From Streptomyces albicerus (GTDB taxonomy: Bacteria; Actinomycetota; Actinomycetes; Streptomycetales; Streptomycetaceae): DNA of 64,000 nucleotides. The notes under the pieces were generated by a model. The model saw nothing but the letters and a program-made list of their open reading frames with translations. It ran no database searches and was not told where the DNA came from. How positions within the stretch are numbered: the stretch's first letter is position 1; each line of letters opens with the position of its first letter. The stretch lies in contig NZ_VWMY01000027.1 of assembly GCF_008905045.1 (NCBI RefSeq), positions 62,001 through 126,000 of the forward strand. The letters run 5' to 3'. This document shows positions 39,630 through 47,172 of this stretch, piece after piece. The position numbers and the translations under genes are program-made.

Positions 39630-40691
39630 GTGCCAGCGAAAGAGTACGGAATCTTCCTCCCCATCGGGAACGGCGGCTGGATGCTGTCCACGACCGCGCC
39701 CCATCCCGAGGCGACCTACGCGTGGAACAAGCGCGCGGCCGTGCACGCGGAGACCATCGGCCTCGACTTCATCATGTCGATGGCGAAGTGGCGCGGCTTC
39801 GGCGGCAGCACCGACCACTGGGGCCGCTCGCTGGAATCGATGACGATGATGGCGGCGCTCGCCGAGGCGACCAGCCGGGTCAAGATCTGGGCGACCCTGC
39901 ACGCCAACGTCCACAACCCCGCCGTCGCGGCGAAGATGCTCACCACCCTCCAGGACATCTCCGGCGGCCGCGCCGGCATGAACATCGTCAACGGCTCCTA
40001 CGCGGGAGAGTTCGAGCAGTTCGGGGAGTGGGACCCGCAGCTCAGCCACGCGGACCGCTACCAGATGACGGAGCTGTGGACGGAAGCGGTCACCCGCTTG
40101 TGGACCGAGGACTCAGTCACCATGCGGACGCCGTACTTCGATCTCGTCGACTGCGAGTCCCGCCCGCATCCGGCCACCCGCCCGACCATCATCAACGCGG
40201 GCCGGTCTCAGGAGGCGCGCCGCTTCCAGGCCACGTACGCCGACGGGGCCTTCCTCGCCGCCGAAAGTCTCGACGAGATGCGGAAGCTCTCGGCGGACGT
40301 CCACCAGCGGGCTAAGGCCAACGGCCGGATCTGCAAGACCTACTCGATGCTCACCGTCGTCCAGGACGAGACCGACGAGCTCGCCGCCAAGAAGGTGAAG
40401 GAGTGGGGCGCGGGTCTCGACCGTGAGGCGCTCACCCACATGCGCCGGACCTGGGGCGTGCCCGAGGACCAGGCTCGCGCATGGGCCGAGGGGGCGGGCG
40501 GTGAGGCCGCGTTCCAGACCCCGTACGTCGCGGGATCGGCGCGGACGGTCACCGATCACATCGAGTACATCGTGCGCGAGGCCGACCTCGACGGGCTCAT
40601 GCTGATCTTCCCGGAGTACGACGAGGACATGCTGCTGTTCGGCGAGACCGTCCTGCCCGCCCTGCGCGAGCGTGACGAGGTGGCCGTCTGA
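39630..40691 (+). CDS. RutA-like flavin-dependent monooxygenase (luciferase-like)
   Basis: A 353-residue class C flavin monooxygenase. The N-terminal GIFLPIGNGGWMLSTTAP, WNKRAAVHAE, MSMAKWRGFGGST and TLQDISGGRAGMNIVNG segments follow E. coli RutA (pyrimidine oxygenase) nearly segment by segment. RutA cleaves the uracil ring between N3 and C4 through a flavin-N5 peroxide/oxide using FMNH2 and O2. The C-terminal half diverges more. The start is GTG 39630 with AAAGG 10 bases upstream; its stop overlaps the next start by one base. The ring substrate may be a pyrimidine or another amide-containing heterocycle. Confidence 0.85.
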   Translation: MPAKEYGIFLPIGNGGWMLSTTAPHPEATYAWNKRAAVHAETIGLDFIMSMAKWRGFGGSTDHWGRSLESMTMMAALAEATSRVKIWATLHANVHNPAVAAKMLTTLQDISGGRAGMNIVNGSYAGEFEQFGEWDPQLSHADRYQMTELWTEAVTRLWTEDSVTMRTPYFDLVDCESRPHPATRPTIINAGRSQEARRFQATYADGAFLAAESLDEMRKLSADVHQRAKANGRICKTYSMLTVVQDETDELAAKKVKEWGAGLDREALTHMRRTWGVPEDQARAWAEGAGGEAAFQTPYVAGSARTVTDHIEYIVREADLDGLMLIFPEYDEDMLLFGETVLPALRERDEVAV

Positions 40692-41350
40692 TGTCCGACC
40701 TGCGGAGGAGACAACTCGCCCACCTCACCCGGCCCGGCAACAGGCCCGCGCTCGTCGTGGTCGACGTACAACGGGACTTCGCCGATCCGGACCGCCTCAC
40801 CGAATACGGCCTGACGGATGCCGCACTGGCTGCGCTCGACCAGGCGGTCAGTCGCATCGGCAACCTCGTCGACGCCGCGCGTGCGGCCGAAGCGCCCGTC
40901 GTCTGGGTCGAGTTGGGGAGCGACCCCGCTCGGCCGTGGCGGTCGAGCAACTGGCTGCGCGGCGGCGACTACGACGCGCCCATGAGCCCGGACGAGCCGT
41001 GCGTCCTCGGTACGCCCGGGGCCGAGTGGTACCGCGTGCGGCCCACCGACGGCGAACTGCGCGTGGTCAAGCGCGGGTACAGCGGCTTCCTCGGCACCGA
41101 TCTCGACGCGCGGCTCCACACGGCCGGCTGCGACTGGCTCACCGTCGTGGGCCTGACGAGCGAGTGCTGCGTCGACGCGACCGCCCAGGACGCCATGCAA
41201 CTGGACTGGCCCGTCGTCGTCCCCCGGGACGCGACGGCCGCCTACGACCTCGACGTCAACGCCGCGGCCCTGGTCCAGCTGGGACTCAACGTGGCCGTGC
41301 TCAGCGACACCGACGAGGTCGTCGAACTGTGGAAGAAGGGCGTGCGGTGA
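40691..41350 (+). CDS. RutB-like isochorismatase-family amidohydrolase
   Basis: A 219-residue cysteine hydrolase. The catalytic set is D25 (VVVDVQRDF), K127 (VVKRGYSGF) and C160 (GLTSECCVDAT), with the usual cis-peptide region before the Cys. In the Rut pathway RutB hydrolyses ureidoacrylate produced by RutA. Here the gene follows a RutA-like enzyme with a one-base overlap and is followed by a second monooxygenase with a GTGA overlap. It would cleave the amide or ureido group exposed by ring opening. Other amide substrates are possible. Confidence 0.86.
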   Translation: MSDLRRRQLAHLTRPGNRPALVVVDVQRDFADPDRLTEYGLTDAALAALDQAVSRIGNLVDAARAAEAPVVWVELGSDPARPWRSSNWLRGGDYDAPMSPDEPCVLGTPGAEWYRVRPTDGELRVVKRGYSGFLGTDLDARLHTAGCDWLTVVGLTSECCVDATAQDAMQLDWPVVVPRDATAAYDLDVNAAALVQLGLNVAVLSDTDEVVELWKKGVR

Positions 41351-42681
41351 ACGGCATGCACATCGGCTACGACCTCTCCTTCACCCACACCGAGGGTGCG
41401 TGGGCCCGGCAGGGCTCCTGGGTCGGGCAGGACTTCCCTGACGTACGCATGTACATGGAACTCGCGCGGACGGCCGAGCGGGCCGGCGTCGGCATGCTGT
41501 TCTTCGGCGACGGAAGCGGCATACCCAGCACCTGGCGCGGAAGCATCGAACCGGCCGTGGAATGGGGCATCCAATGGCCGCGTCACGACATGTCGCCGGT
41601 CATCGCGGCCATGTCCACCGTGACCGAGAAGATCGGCTTCGGTCTCACGTACTCATCGACATTCATGCACCCGTTCTACGTGGCCCGGCTGCTCAACTCG
41701 CTCGACCATGTGACGGGTGGGCGCATCGCGTTCAACGTGGTCGCCTCGACGCGCGGCGCGGACGCGGCGAACTACGGGTTCGCGGAGTTGATGGACCACG
41801 ATCTGCGCTACGAGCGGATGGAGGAGTTCGTCGCGGTCTGCCGCGCGCTGTGGGACTCGGTGGCGCCCGACGCCATCGTGCGAGACCGGGCCACGGGCCG
41901 TTTCGCCGACCCTGCGAAGGTGCACCCGATCGATCACCGGGGGCGCTTCTTCACCGTCAAGGGCCCGCTCGCGTCGGTACCCAGTCCGCAGCACCACCCG
42001 CTCATCGTTCAGGCGGGCAACTCACCCCGGGGCATTGCCGCTTCGGCCCGGCTCGCCGATCTGGTCTTCGGTTTCGGCGGCAACCTCATGGCCCAGCACC
42101 GCCACCGCAAACTGCTCGACGAGGCACTCCTCGCCGAGGGACGCGATCCGGCCGAGGTGGGCATCCTCTGGGCCACGCAGGTCATCGTCGGCCGCACGAC
42201 GGCCGAAGCACGGGCACGCCGTGACGCGGTGCACGAGTTCTGGAGCGAGGAAGCCGTCGCCACCTACCTGTCGCACAACGCCGGGTACGACCTCTCCACG
42301 CTGCCGCAGTCGTTCCGCCTGGCCGAGCTGCGCGACGAGATCGTGGCGGCCAACGCGAGTCCCGCGGGTCTCGTCGGCTCGCTCATCGCCGAGTTCGGCG
42401 AGGACCACACGATGAGCCGGAGCGAGTTCTTCACGCACGGCCGCGGGCGGGCGACAGGGCTCGATCACAGCATCGTCGGCGACTTCGCCACCGTCGCCGA
42501 CGCGTTGGAGGAGAACTTCGCCGCCACCGGATCGCGCGGCGGCTACATGCTCTCCAGCCCGCTCGCCATGCCCTCGGGCTTCGCCGAGATCAGCGAGCTG
42601 CTGCTGCCCGAGCTGCGCCGCCGCGGCGCGCTCGCCCCGGCCTACCCCGGCAGCACGCTGCGCGAGAACCTGGCGGTGTGA
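41347..42681 (+). CDS. DszA/NtaA/SnaA-type flavin monooxygenase
   Basis: A 444-residue luciferase-like monooxygenase of the NtaA/DszA subgroup, which uses FMNH2 from a separate reductase. Typical segments are MHIGYDLSF near the start, WPRHDMSPVIAAMS near 80, YSSTFMHPFYVARLLNSLDH, GRIAFNVVAS and HRGRFFTVKGPL. Members cleave C-S or C-N bonds (dibenzothiophene sulfone, nitrilotriacetate, EDTA). DszA has been reported to use flavin-N5-oxide, as RutA does. GTG 41347 overlaps the preceding stop. It may act before or after the RutA-like step on the same compound. Confidence 0.88.
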   Translation: MNGMHIGYDLSFTHTEGAWARQGSWVGQDFPDVRMYMELARTAERAGVGMLFFGDGSGIPSTWRGSIEPAVEWGIQWPRHDMSPVIAAMSTVTEKIGFGLTYSSTFMHPFYVARLLNSLDHVTGGRIAFNVVASTRGADAANYGFAELMDHDLRYERMEEFVAVCRALWDSVAPDAIVRDRATGRFADPAKVHPIDHRGRFFTVKGPLASVPSPQHHPLIVQAGNSPRGIAASARLADLVFGFGGNLMAQHRHRKLLDEALLAEGRDPAEVGILWATQVIVGRTTAEARARRDAVHEFWSEEAVATYLSHNAGYDLSTLPQSFRLAELRDEIVAANASPAGLVGSLIAEFGEDHTMSRSEFFTHGRGRATGLDHSIVGDFATVADALEENFAATGSRGGYMLSSPLAMPSGFAEISELLLPELRRRGALAPAYPGSTLRENLAV

Positions 42682-42682
42682 G

Positions 42683-44098
42683 ATGACCACAGGGACCACA
42701 CCGAGCGAGCGACGCCACTGGCTCGCGCTCGGCAGCCTGTGCGCGGGGTTCTTCATGCTGCTGCTGGACAGCACGATCACATCGGTCGCGCTGCCCGCAC
42801 TGATCACCGGCCTGCGCACCACCGAGACCCTCGCGATCTGGGTCAACAGCGGCTACCTCATCGCCTACGCGGTGCCACTGATCATCGCGGGACGGCTGGG
42901 CGACCGCTACGGCCACCGGCGCGTCCACCTGATCGGCCTCGCGGCCTTCACTCTCGGGTCGCTGCTGTGCGCGCTGGCCCCCACCATCACGGCACTCATC
43001 GCTTGGCGAGTGGTCCAGGGCGTCGGCGCCGCGCTGATGACACCGCAATGCCTCACCCTCATCAAGGCGCTCTTCCAGCCACCGCGCCTCGCCGTCGCGC
43101 TGGGCACCTGGGGCGCGGTCGGCGGAGCCGCGGTGGCCGCCGGGCCACTGCTCGGCGGCCTGCTCGTCGCCGCCGGCGGCTGGCCCGCGGTGTTCTGGGT
43201 CAACGTCCCGGTCGGCGTCGCCGCGATGGTCGCCGTGTCCGCGTTCGTACCGGCCCTCCCCCGCCAGAAGGCGGGCATCCCGGTGTGGGCGATCTGCGCG
43301 AACGCGGCCGGCGTCGGCGCACTCGTGCTCGGCATCCAGGGCACGGATGCCGAGAGCGCGGATGTGCTGGGTATACCCCGGTGGCTGCTCTCCGTCGTCG
43401 GCGCGCTGGTCGTCGTGGGCGTCGTGTGGCTGCAACGCCGGGACGGACAGCGGGCGTTGGTGCCTATCGCGCTGCTGCACAGCCGCGGGTTCGTCACCGC
43501 ATCCTGGGCTGCCGCCGCCGCGGCTTTCAGCGCCGGCTCGGCCATGATCCCGCTGATGCTCTACCTCCAGCGGGACCGCGGGCTCGATCCCGGCGAGGCG
43601 GCCCTCACCCTCGTACCGATGGGCGTGCTGTGCCTGCTCGGCGCGCCTGTATCGGCCCGGCTCAACAACGGCATCGGGCCCCGTGCGGTTGCCGTCATCG
43701 GCTCCCTGGCGCTCGTCCTGTCCATCGGGGCGTCGGGTGCGCTCGTCGCGACGGACGCGCCGATCTCCGCGCTGACCGCCGCCTTCGCGGTGTACGGAGT
43801 GGCCAACTCGTTCGTGTGGTCACCCCTGTCGATCGCGGCGGTGACCGCGGTCGCTCCGGACGAGGTCGGGGCGGCGTCCGGAACCTTCAACGCCATGAAG
43901 CAGCTCGGCGCGGTGCTGGGCAGCGCGGTCTGTGCCGTTCTGCTGGCCGGTTTCGGCTACGCGGTCACCCTCGGTGGCCTCGCCGCCGTCGGACTGCTCT
44001 GTCTCCTCGCGTCCGCAGTCCTCCGGGTCGACCATCCCGGGGCCGGATCCCCCGCGGCCTCCGCCCCTGCGCCCCAACTACCCACAGGAGTTGCCTGA
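42683..44098 (+). CDS. MFS transporter of the DHA2 (EmrB/QacA) type
   Basis: A 471-residue membrane protein with about 14 helices. Motif A (GRLGDRYGHRRV) is near 72-83, and the helix 5 region (LGTWGAVGGAAVAAGPLLGG) holds motif C. DHA2 proteins are proton-driven exporters. It starts one base after the preceding stop and its stop overlaps the next start by one base. In this operon it may expel a toxic intermediate or the substrate, or take part in uptake. Confidence 0.9.
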   Translation: MTTGTTPSERRHWLALGSLCAGFFMLLLDSTITSVALPALITGLRTTETLAIWVNSGYLIAYAVPLIIAGRLGDRYGHRRVHLIGLAAFTLGSLLCALAPTITALIAWRVVQGVGAALMTPQCLTLIKALFQPPRLAVALGTWGAVGGAAVAAGPLLGGLLVAAGGWPAVFWVNVPVGVAAMVAVSAFVPALPRQKAGIPVWAICANAAGVGALVLGIQGTDAESADVLGIPRWLLSVVGALVVVGVVWLQRRDGQRALVPIALLHSRGFVTASWAAAAAAFSAGSAMIPLMLYLQRDRGLDPGEAALTLVPMGVLCLLGAPVSARLNNGIGPRAVAVIGSLALVLSIGASGALVATDAPISALTAAFAVYGVANSFVWSPLSIAAVTAVAPDEVGAASGTFNAMKQLGAVLGSAVCAVLLAGFGYAVTLGGLAAVGLLCLLASAVLRVDHPGAGSPAASAPAPQLPTGVA

Positions 44099-44595
44099 TG
44101 AAGGCTGTCGCCGTCGTCGGAAACCCCAAGGCCGGCTCGCGCACCCGCGATGCCGCCGAACGCCTCGCGGCAGCCCTCGAACTCGACTGCGAGATCCTCG
44201 AAGTCACCGCGCTCGGCGCCGGCCTGCTCGGCTGGGGCGACCCGGACGTCACCGCGGCCGTCGAGCGAGTGCGGTCCGCCGACGTCGTGATCGCAGCATC
44301 CCCCACCTACAAGGGCACCTACACCGGCCTGCTCAAGCTCTTTCTCGACCAGTTCCCCACGGAGACCGGCCTCGCGGGCCAGGTGGCACTGTCCCTCATG
44401 CTCGGTGCGGGACCCGCGCACACGCTCGCCCCCGAACTCACCCTCAAACCAGTGCTCGTCGAGCTCGGCGCGACCTGTCCCGCGCAAAGTCTCTACCAGC
44501 TCGACTCCACCTACACGACCGATGACTCACTCGCCCGCTGGGCCGGGCGGTGGAGTCGGATCGTGCTCGACGCCGCGAAGACGAGGGCCGCATGA
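44098..44595 (+). CDS. NAD(P)H-dependent FMN reductase (SsuE-like)
   Basis: A 165-residue flavodoxin-fold reductase. VVGNPKAGSRTRDAA binds the FMN phosphate, SPTYKGTYTGLLKLFLDQF is the typical second motif, and LMLGAGPAH is the third. It supplies reduced FMN to the class C monooxygenases. GGAG lies 7 bases before ATG 44098; the start overlaps the MFS stop by one base and the stop overlaps the next start (ATGA). Confidence 0.9.
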   Translation: MKAVAVVGNPKAGSRTRDAAERLAAALELDCEILEVTALGAGLLGWGDPDVTAAVERVRSADVVIAASPTYKGTYTGLLKLFLDQFPTETGLAGQVALSLMLGAGPAHTLAPELTLKPVLVELGATCPAQSLYQLDSTYTTDDSLARWAGRWSRIVLDAAKTRAA

Positions 44596-45125
44596 TGACG
44601 ACAAGAGAAGGGACGACAAGCGAAGGGACGACATTGGAAGGCTTCACCTCGGATCCCGGCGAGATGAAGAAGGCGTTCTCCGGATTCCCCTCAGGAGTCG
44701 CGGCCCTCTCGGCGCGCGTCCACGGAGACCCGACCGTCATGATCGTTTCGTCGTTCGCCGTCGGGGTCTCCTACAACCCGCCCATGGTCTCCTTCGCCGC
44801 CCAGCACAGCTCGACGACCTGGCCGGTACTGTCTCGCGCGCAGGCGATAGGGATCTCCGTCCTGGGCGAGGGACACAGCGACAAGGCCCGGCAACTCGCG
44901 TCCCGCAGCAAGGCGGGCCGGTTCGCCGATCTCCGCACGGTGGAAGCGGCATCCGGCGCGATGTTTCTCGAAGGCGCGCCGGTCTGGCTGGAGTGCACTG
45001 TCGAGCACAACTATCCGGCCGGCGATCACGACATCATCGTGCTGCGCGTGCTCGCCATGATGGCCGACGACGACCGCAATCCGCTCGTCTGGCACCGTCA
45101 GACGCTCAAGCTGCTGGGCAGCTGA
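44592..45125 (+). CDS. RutF/HpaC-like flavin reductase
   Basis: A 177-residue FMN-binding reductase of the flavin_Reduct domain family. MKKAFSGFPSGVAALSAR is the N-terminal strand, followed by VSSFAVGVSYNPPMVSFAAQ for FMN binding and LECTVEHNYPAGDHDIIVL near the end. The first 20 residues hold a Thr/Glu/Gly repeat (TREGTTSEGTTLEG). RutF supports RutA with reduced flavin. This operon therefore has two different reductases for two monooxygenases. It is the last gene; a hairpin follows 6 bases after the stop. Confidence 0.88.
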   Translation: MMTTREGTTSEGTTLEGFTSDPGEMKKAFSGFPSGVAALSARVHGDPTVMIVSSFAVGVSYNPPMVSFAAQHSSTTWPVLSRAQAIGISVLGEGHSDKARQLASRSKAGRFADLRTVEAASGAMFLEGAPVWLECTVEHNYPAGDHDIIVLRVLAMMADDDRNPLVWHRQTLKLLGS

Positions 45126-45131
45126 GGAACT

Positions 45132-45151
45132 GCCGGCGCCACGACGCCGGC
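45132..45151 (+). terminator. Terminator of the monooxygenase operon
   Basis: GCCGGCG and CGCCGGC form a perfect 7-bp stem with a 6-base loop right after the last gene. The following 300 bases (45152-45460) carry no gene and end in the AT-rich promoter area of the DauR-like gene. Confidence 0.6.
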
Positions 45152-45401
45152 GCAGTCGGCAATCAAACCGACGGGCCCCGCCCCGCACCCCCGCGCATCC
45201 TGCGCGCAAGCCCCGTCGGCGCCTCGCCGGCCCCGCCCTGCCGTGATCGACGAACCCCATGATCGGGTGTTGGCCGACGGTCCGCTTCCAGACGGCCGCG
45301 GCGTCCTTCTTGTCCTCGCGGGCGACAGCAATATCGCCGCACCCGCGTCCGGGTCACCTCGCCGACCGACTGGCCTGCTGGACAATCACAGGGGAGACTA
45401 C

Positions 45402-45418
45402 CTAGACTTATTATCTAG
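45402..45418. promoter_or_regulatory. AT-rich palindromic operator before the DauR-like gene
   Basis: CTAGA-N7-TCTAG lies about 45 bases before the regulator start, followed by the palindrome TAGATCTA (45429-45436). The stretch is far more AT-rich than its surroundings and is a likely autoregulatory site. Confidence 0.5.
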
Positions 45419-45460
45419 AGACAGAAAATAGATCTAACCCAGTGTTCGAAAAGAGGCCTC

Positions 45461-46147
45461 GTGGAACGCGTTGTTGATGGGGCGGAGATGGACGAGCACG
45501 AGGGCGTCACTGCCGCGGCCTCGGCCGAGGCGGACGAGCACCTCATCCGTGAGGCCGAAAAGATCGCTGTTGCGCTGGGCCGCATGTTCCCGGGCCTGTG
45601 CGAGGTGGTCCTGCATGATCTGCGGGATCCACAGCATGCGATCCGGGCGATCGAGAACAACCTCTCCGGCCGCGAGGTCGGGGACTCCGTCACGGAGCTG
45701 GGCCTGGCCCGCATCGAGGACCCCGGCTACCCCAGCGTCATCCAGAACTACCCCAACCAGTTCCCCGACGGCCGCCCGGCCAAGAGCACGTCCATCGGCA
45801 TCAAGAACGCCGCCGGCGAGTACATCGCGGCCCTCTGCCTGAACCTCGACGTGTCGGTGCTGTCACCGGTGACCCTCGCGTTGTCGAACCTCGTGGCCAC
45901 GGACACCGAGCACCGCGAGCAGGCCCTGGAAACCCTGCGGGACCGCAACGCGCGCGAGCTGCGCCGGGCAGTGGAGGAACTGGCCGCGGAGCGCGCCGCC
46001 ACCCCCCGGTCGCTGAGCAGGGAGGACAAGAAGGCACTCGTACGGCAGCTGCACCAGGACGGCTACTTCGACTCGCGCGATGCCGCGCAGACCATCGCGG
46101 ACCTGCTCGGTGTATCCCGGGCGACCGTCTACAACTACACCAAGTGA
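45461..46147 (+). CDS. DauR/YheO-type PAS-HTH regulator
   Basis: A 228-residue regulator. Residues about 35-150 form the YheO-like PAS domain (FPGLCEVVLHDLRDPQHAIRAI, ENNLSGREVG, KSTSIGIKNAAGEYIAALCLN) and the C terminus is an HTH_22 (DGYFDSRDAAQTIADLLGVSRATVYNYTK). DauR of this family controls D-arginine catabolism together with an ornithine-cyclodeaminase-like enzyme. The genes directly downstream are of matching kind. GTG 45461 has GAGG 4 bases upstream. Confidence 0.87.
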   Translation: MERVVDGAEMDEHEGVTAAASAEADEHLIREAEKIAVALGRMFPGLCEVVLHDLRDPQHAIRAIENNLSGREVGDSVTELGLARIEDPGYPSVIQNYPNQFPDGRPAKSTSIGIKNAAGEYIAALCLNLDVSVLSPVTLALSNLVATDTEHREQALETLRDRNARELRRAVEELAAERAATPRSLSREDKKALVRQLHQDGYFDSRDAAQTIADLLGVSRATVYNYTK

Positions 46148-46167
46148 CACCCAGTGAAGGGCCCCTC

Positions 46168-47172
46168 ATGACCGCCGCCGGACCGACCACCGGCCCCGTG
46201 CCCGCTCCCCCGTCCGGCTCCGGCCGGCCACCGGCAGCGCACCGCCTGCTGCACATCACCGAGGAGCAGACCGCCGCGCTCGTGGACGCGGACCTGGCCC
46301 TTGAAGCGGCCCGCGCCGCCTTCGCCGCGACGGTGGACGGCACGGTCTTCGCCAGTATCGCCGTGCACGGGTCCGACCCGCGCAACCGGTTCACCCTCAA
46401 GCCGTCGGCGTCCGCGACGCACGCCGGGGTGAAGATCGGTACCTATTGGCCGGGCAACGCGGAGCACGGGCTGCCGCGCCACCACTCCACCCTGCTGCTC
46501 TTCGACCAGACGATCGGCAGGATCGCGGCCGTCCTGGAGGTCGGTACCGCGAACGCCTACCGGACCGCGGCGGCCGACGCCCTCGCCGTCGACCTGCTGG
46601 CCCGCGCCGACTCCACCACCCTGGCGGTCTTCGGCACCGGACACCAGGCGGCCTACGAGGTGCGGGCCGTCAGCCGCGTACGGCCCATCGCCGAGGTCCT
46701 GGTGGTGGGACGCACCGCCGAGGGTGCCGAGCGGATGACCGCGGCAATGGCTTCAGAAGGACAGGAAGCCCGTAGCGTCGACGCCGAAGAAGCGTGCGCC
46801 CGGGCCGATGTGATCGTCACCGCCACCACCGCCACGACCGACACCAGGCCGCTGTTCGAGGCCGCGTGGGTCCGCCCCGGTACGCACATCTCCTGTATGG
46901 GCGCCGACGCCCCCGGCAAGCGGGAACTACCGCCCGAACTGTTCAGCCGCGCCCGCGTCTTCTGCGACCTGCCCGAGCAGGCCCGCCGCATGGGCGAAAG
47001 CCAGCACGCCCCTGCGGAGACGGTCCTCACCTCGCTCGGCGAGGTCCTCACCCACCGCGCCACGGGACGCACCGACGACAGCGACATCACGGTCTTCGAC
47101 AGCTCCGGAATCGGGGTGCAAGACCTTTATCTGGGCCTGGCCCTTCTGAAGAGAATGGACATCTCGCTGTGA
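46168..47172 (+). CDS. Ornithine cyclodeaminase/mu-crystallin family enzyme (DauB-like)
   Basis: A 334-residue NAD(P)-dependent enzyme. ATG 46168 is chosen because AAGGG lies 6 bases upstream; a GTG at 46144 overlapping the previous stop has no ribosome site. RFTLKPSA and GVKIGTYWP with K contact the substrate, VLEVGTANAYRTAAADALA holds the conserved Arg and Asp region, and VFGTGHQA is the Rossmann loop. The family includes ornithine cyclodeaminase, L-arginine dehydrogenase DauB and pyrroline-2-carboxylate reductase. The neighbours point to amino-acid epimer or imino-acid metabolism. Confidence 0.85.
   Translation: MTAAGPTTGPVPAPPSGSGRPPAAHRLLHITEEQTAALVDADLALEAARAAFAATVDGTVFASIAVHGSDPRNRFTLKPSASATHAGVKIGTYWPGNAEHGLPRHHSTLLLFDQTIGRIAAVLEVGTANAYRTAAADALAVDLLARADSTTLAVFGTGHQAAYEVRAVSRVRPIAEVLVVGRTAEGAERMTAAMASEGQEARSVDAEEACARADVIVTATTATTDTRPLFEAAWVRPGTHISCMGADAPGKRELPPELFSRARVFCDLPEQARRMGESQHAPAETVLTSLGEVLTHRATGRTDDSDITVFDSSGIGVQDLYLGLALLKRMDISL

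Noticed and set aside
39630..45125. Standard rut operon for uracil
   Set aside because: RutC, RutD, RutE and RutG are missing, and an ABC importer and a DszA-type oxygenase are present instead.
45243..45431. Small plus-strand frame before the DauR-like gene
   Set aside because: No ribosome site, no protein-like pattern, and it runs into the AT-rich operator region.
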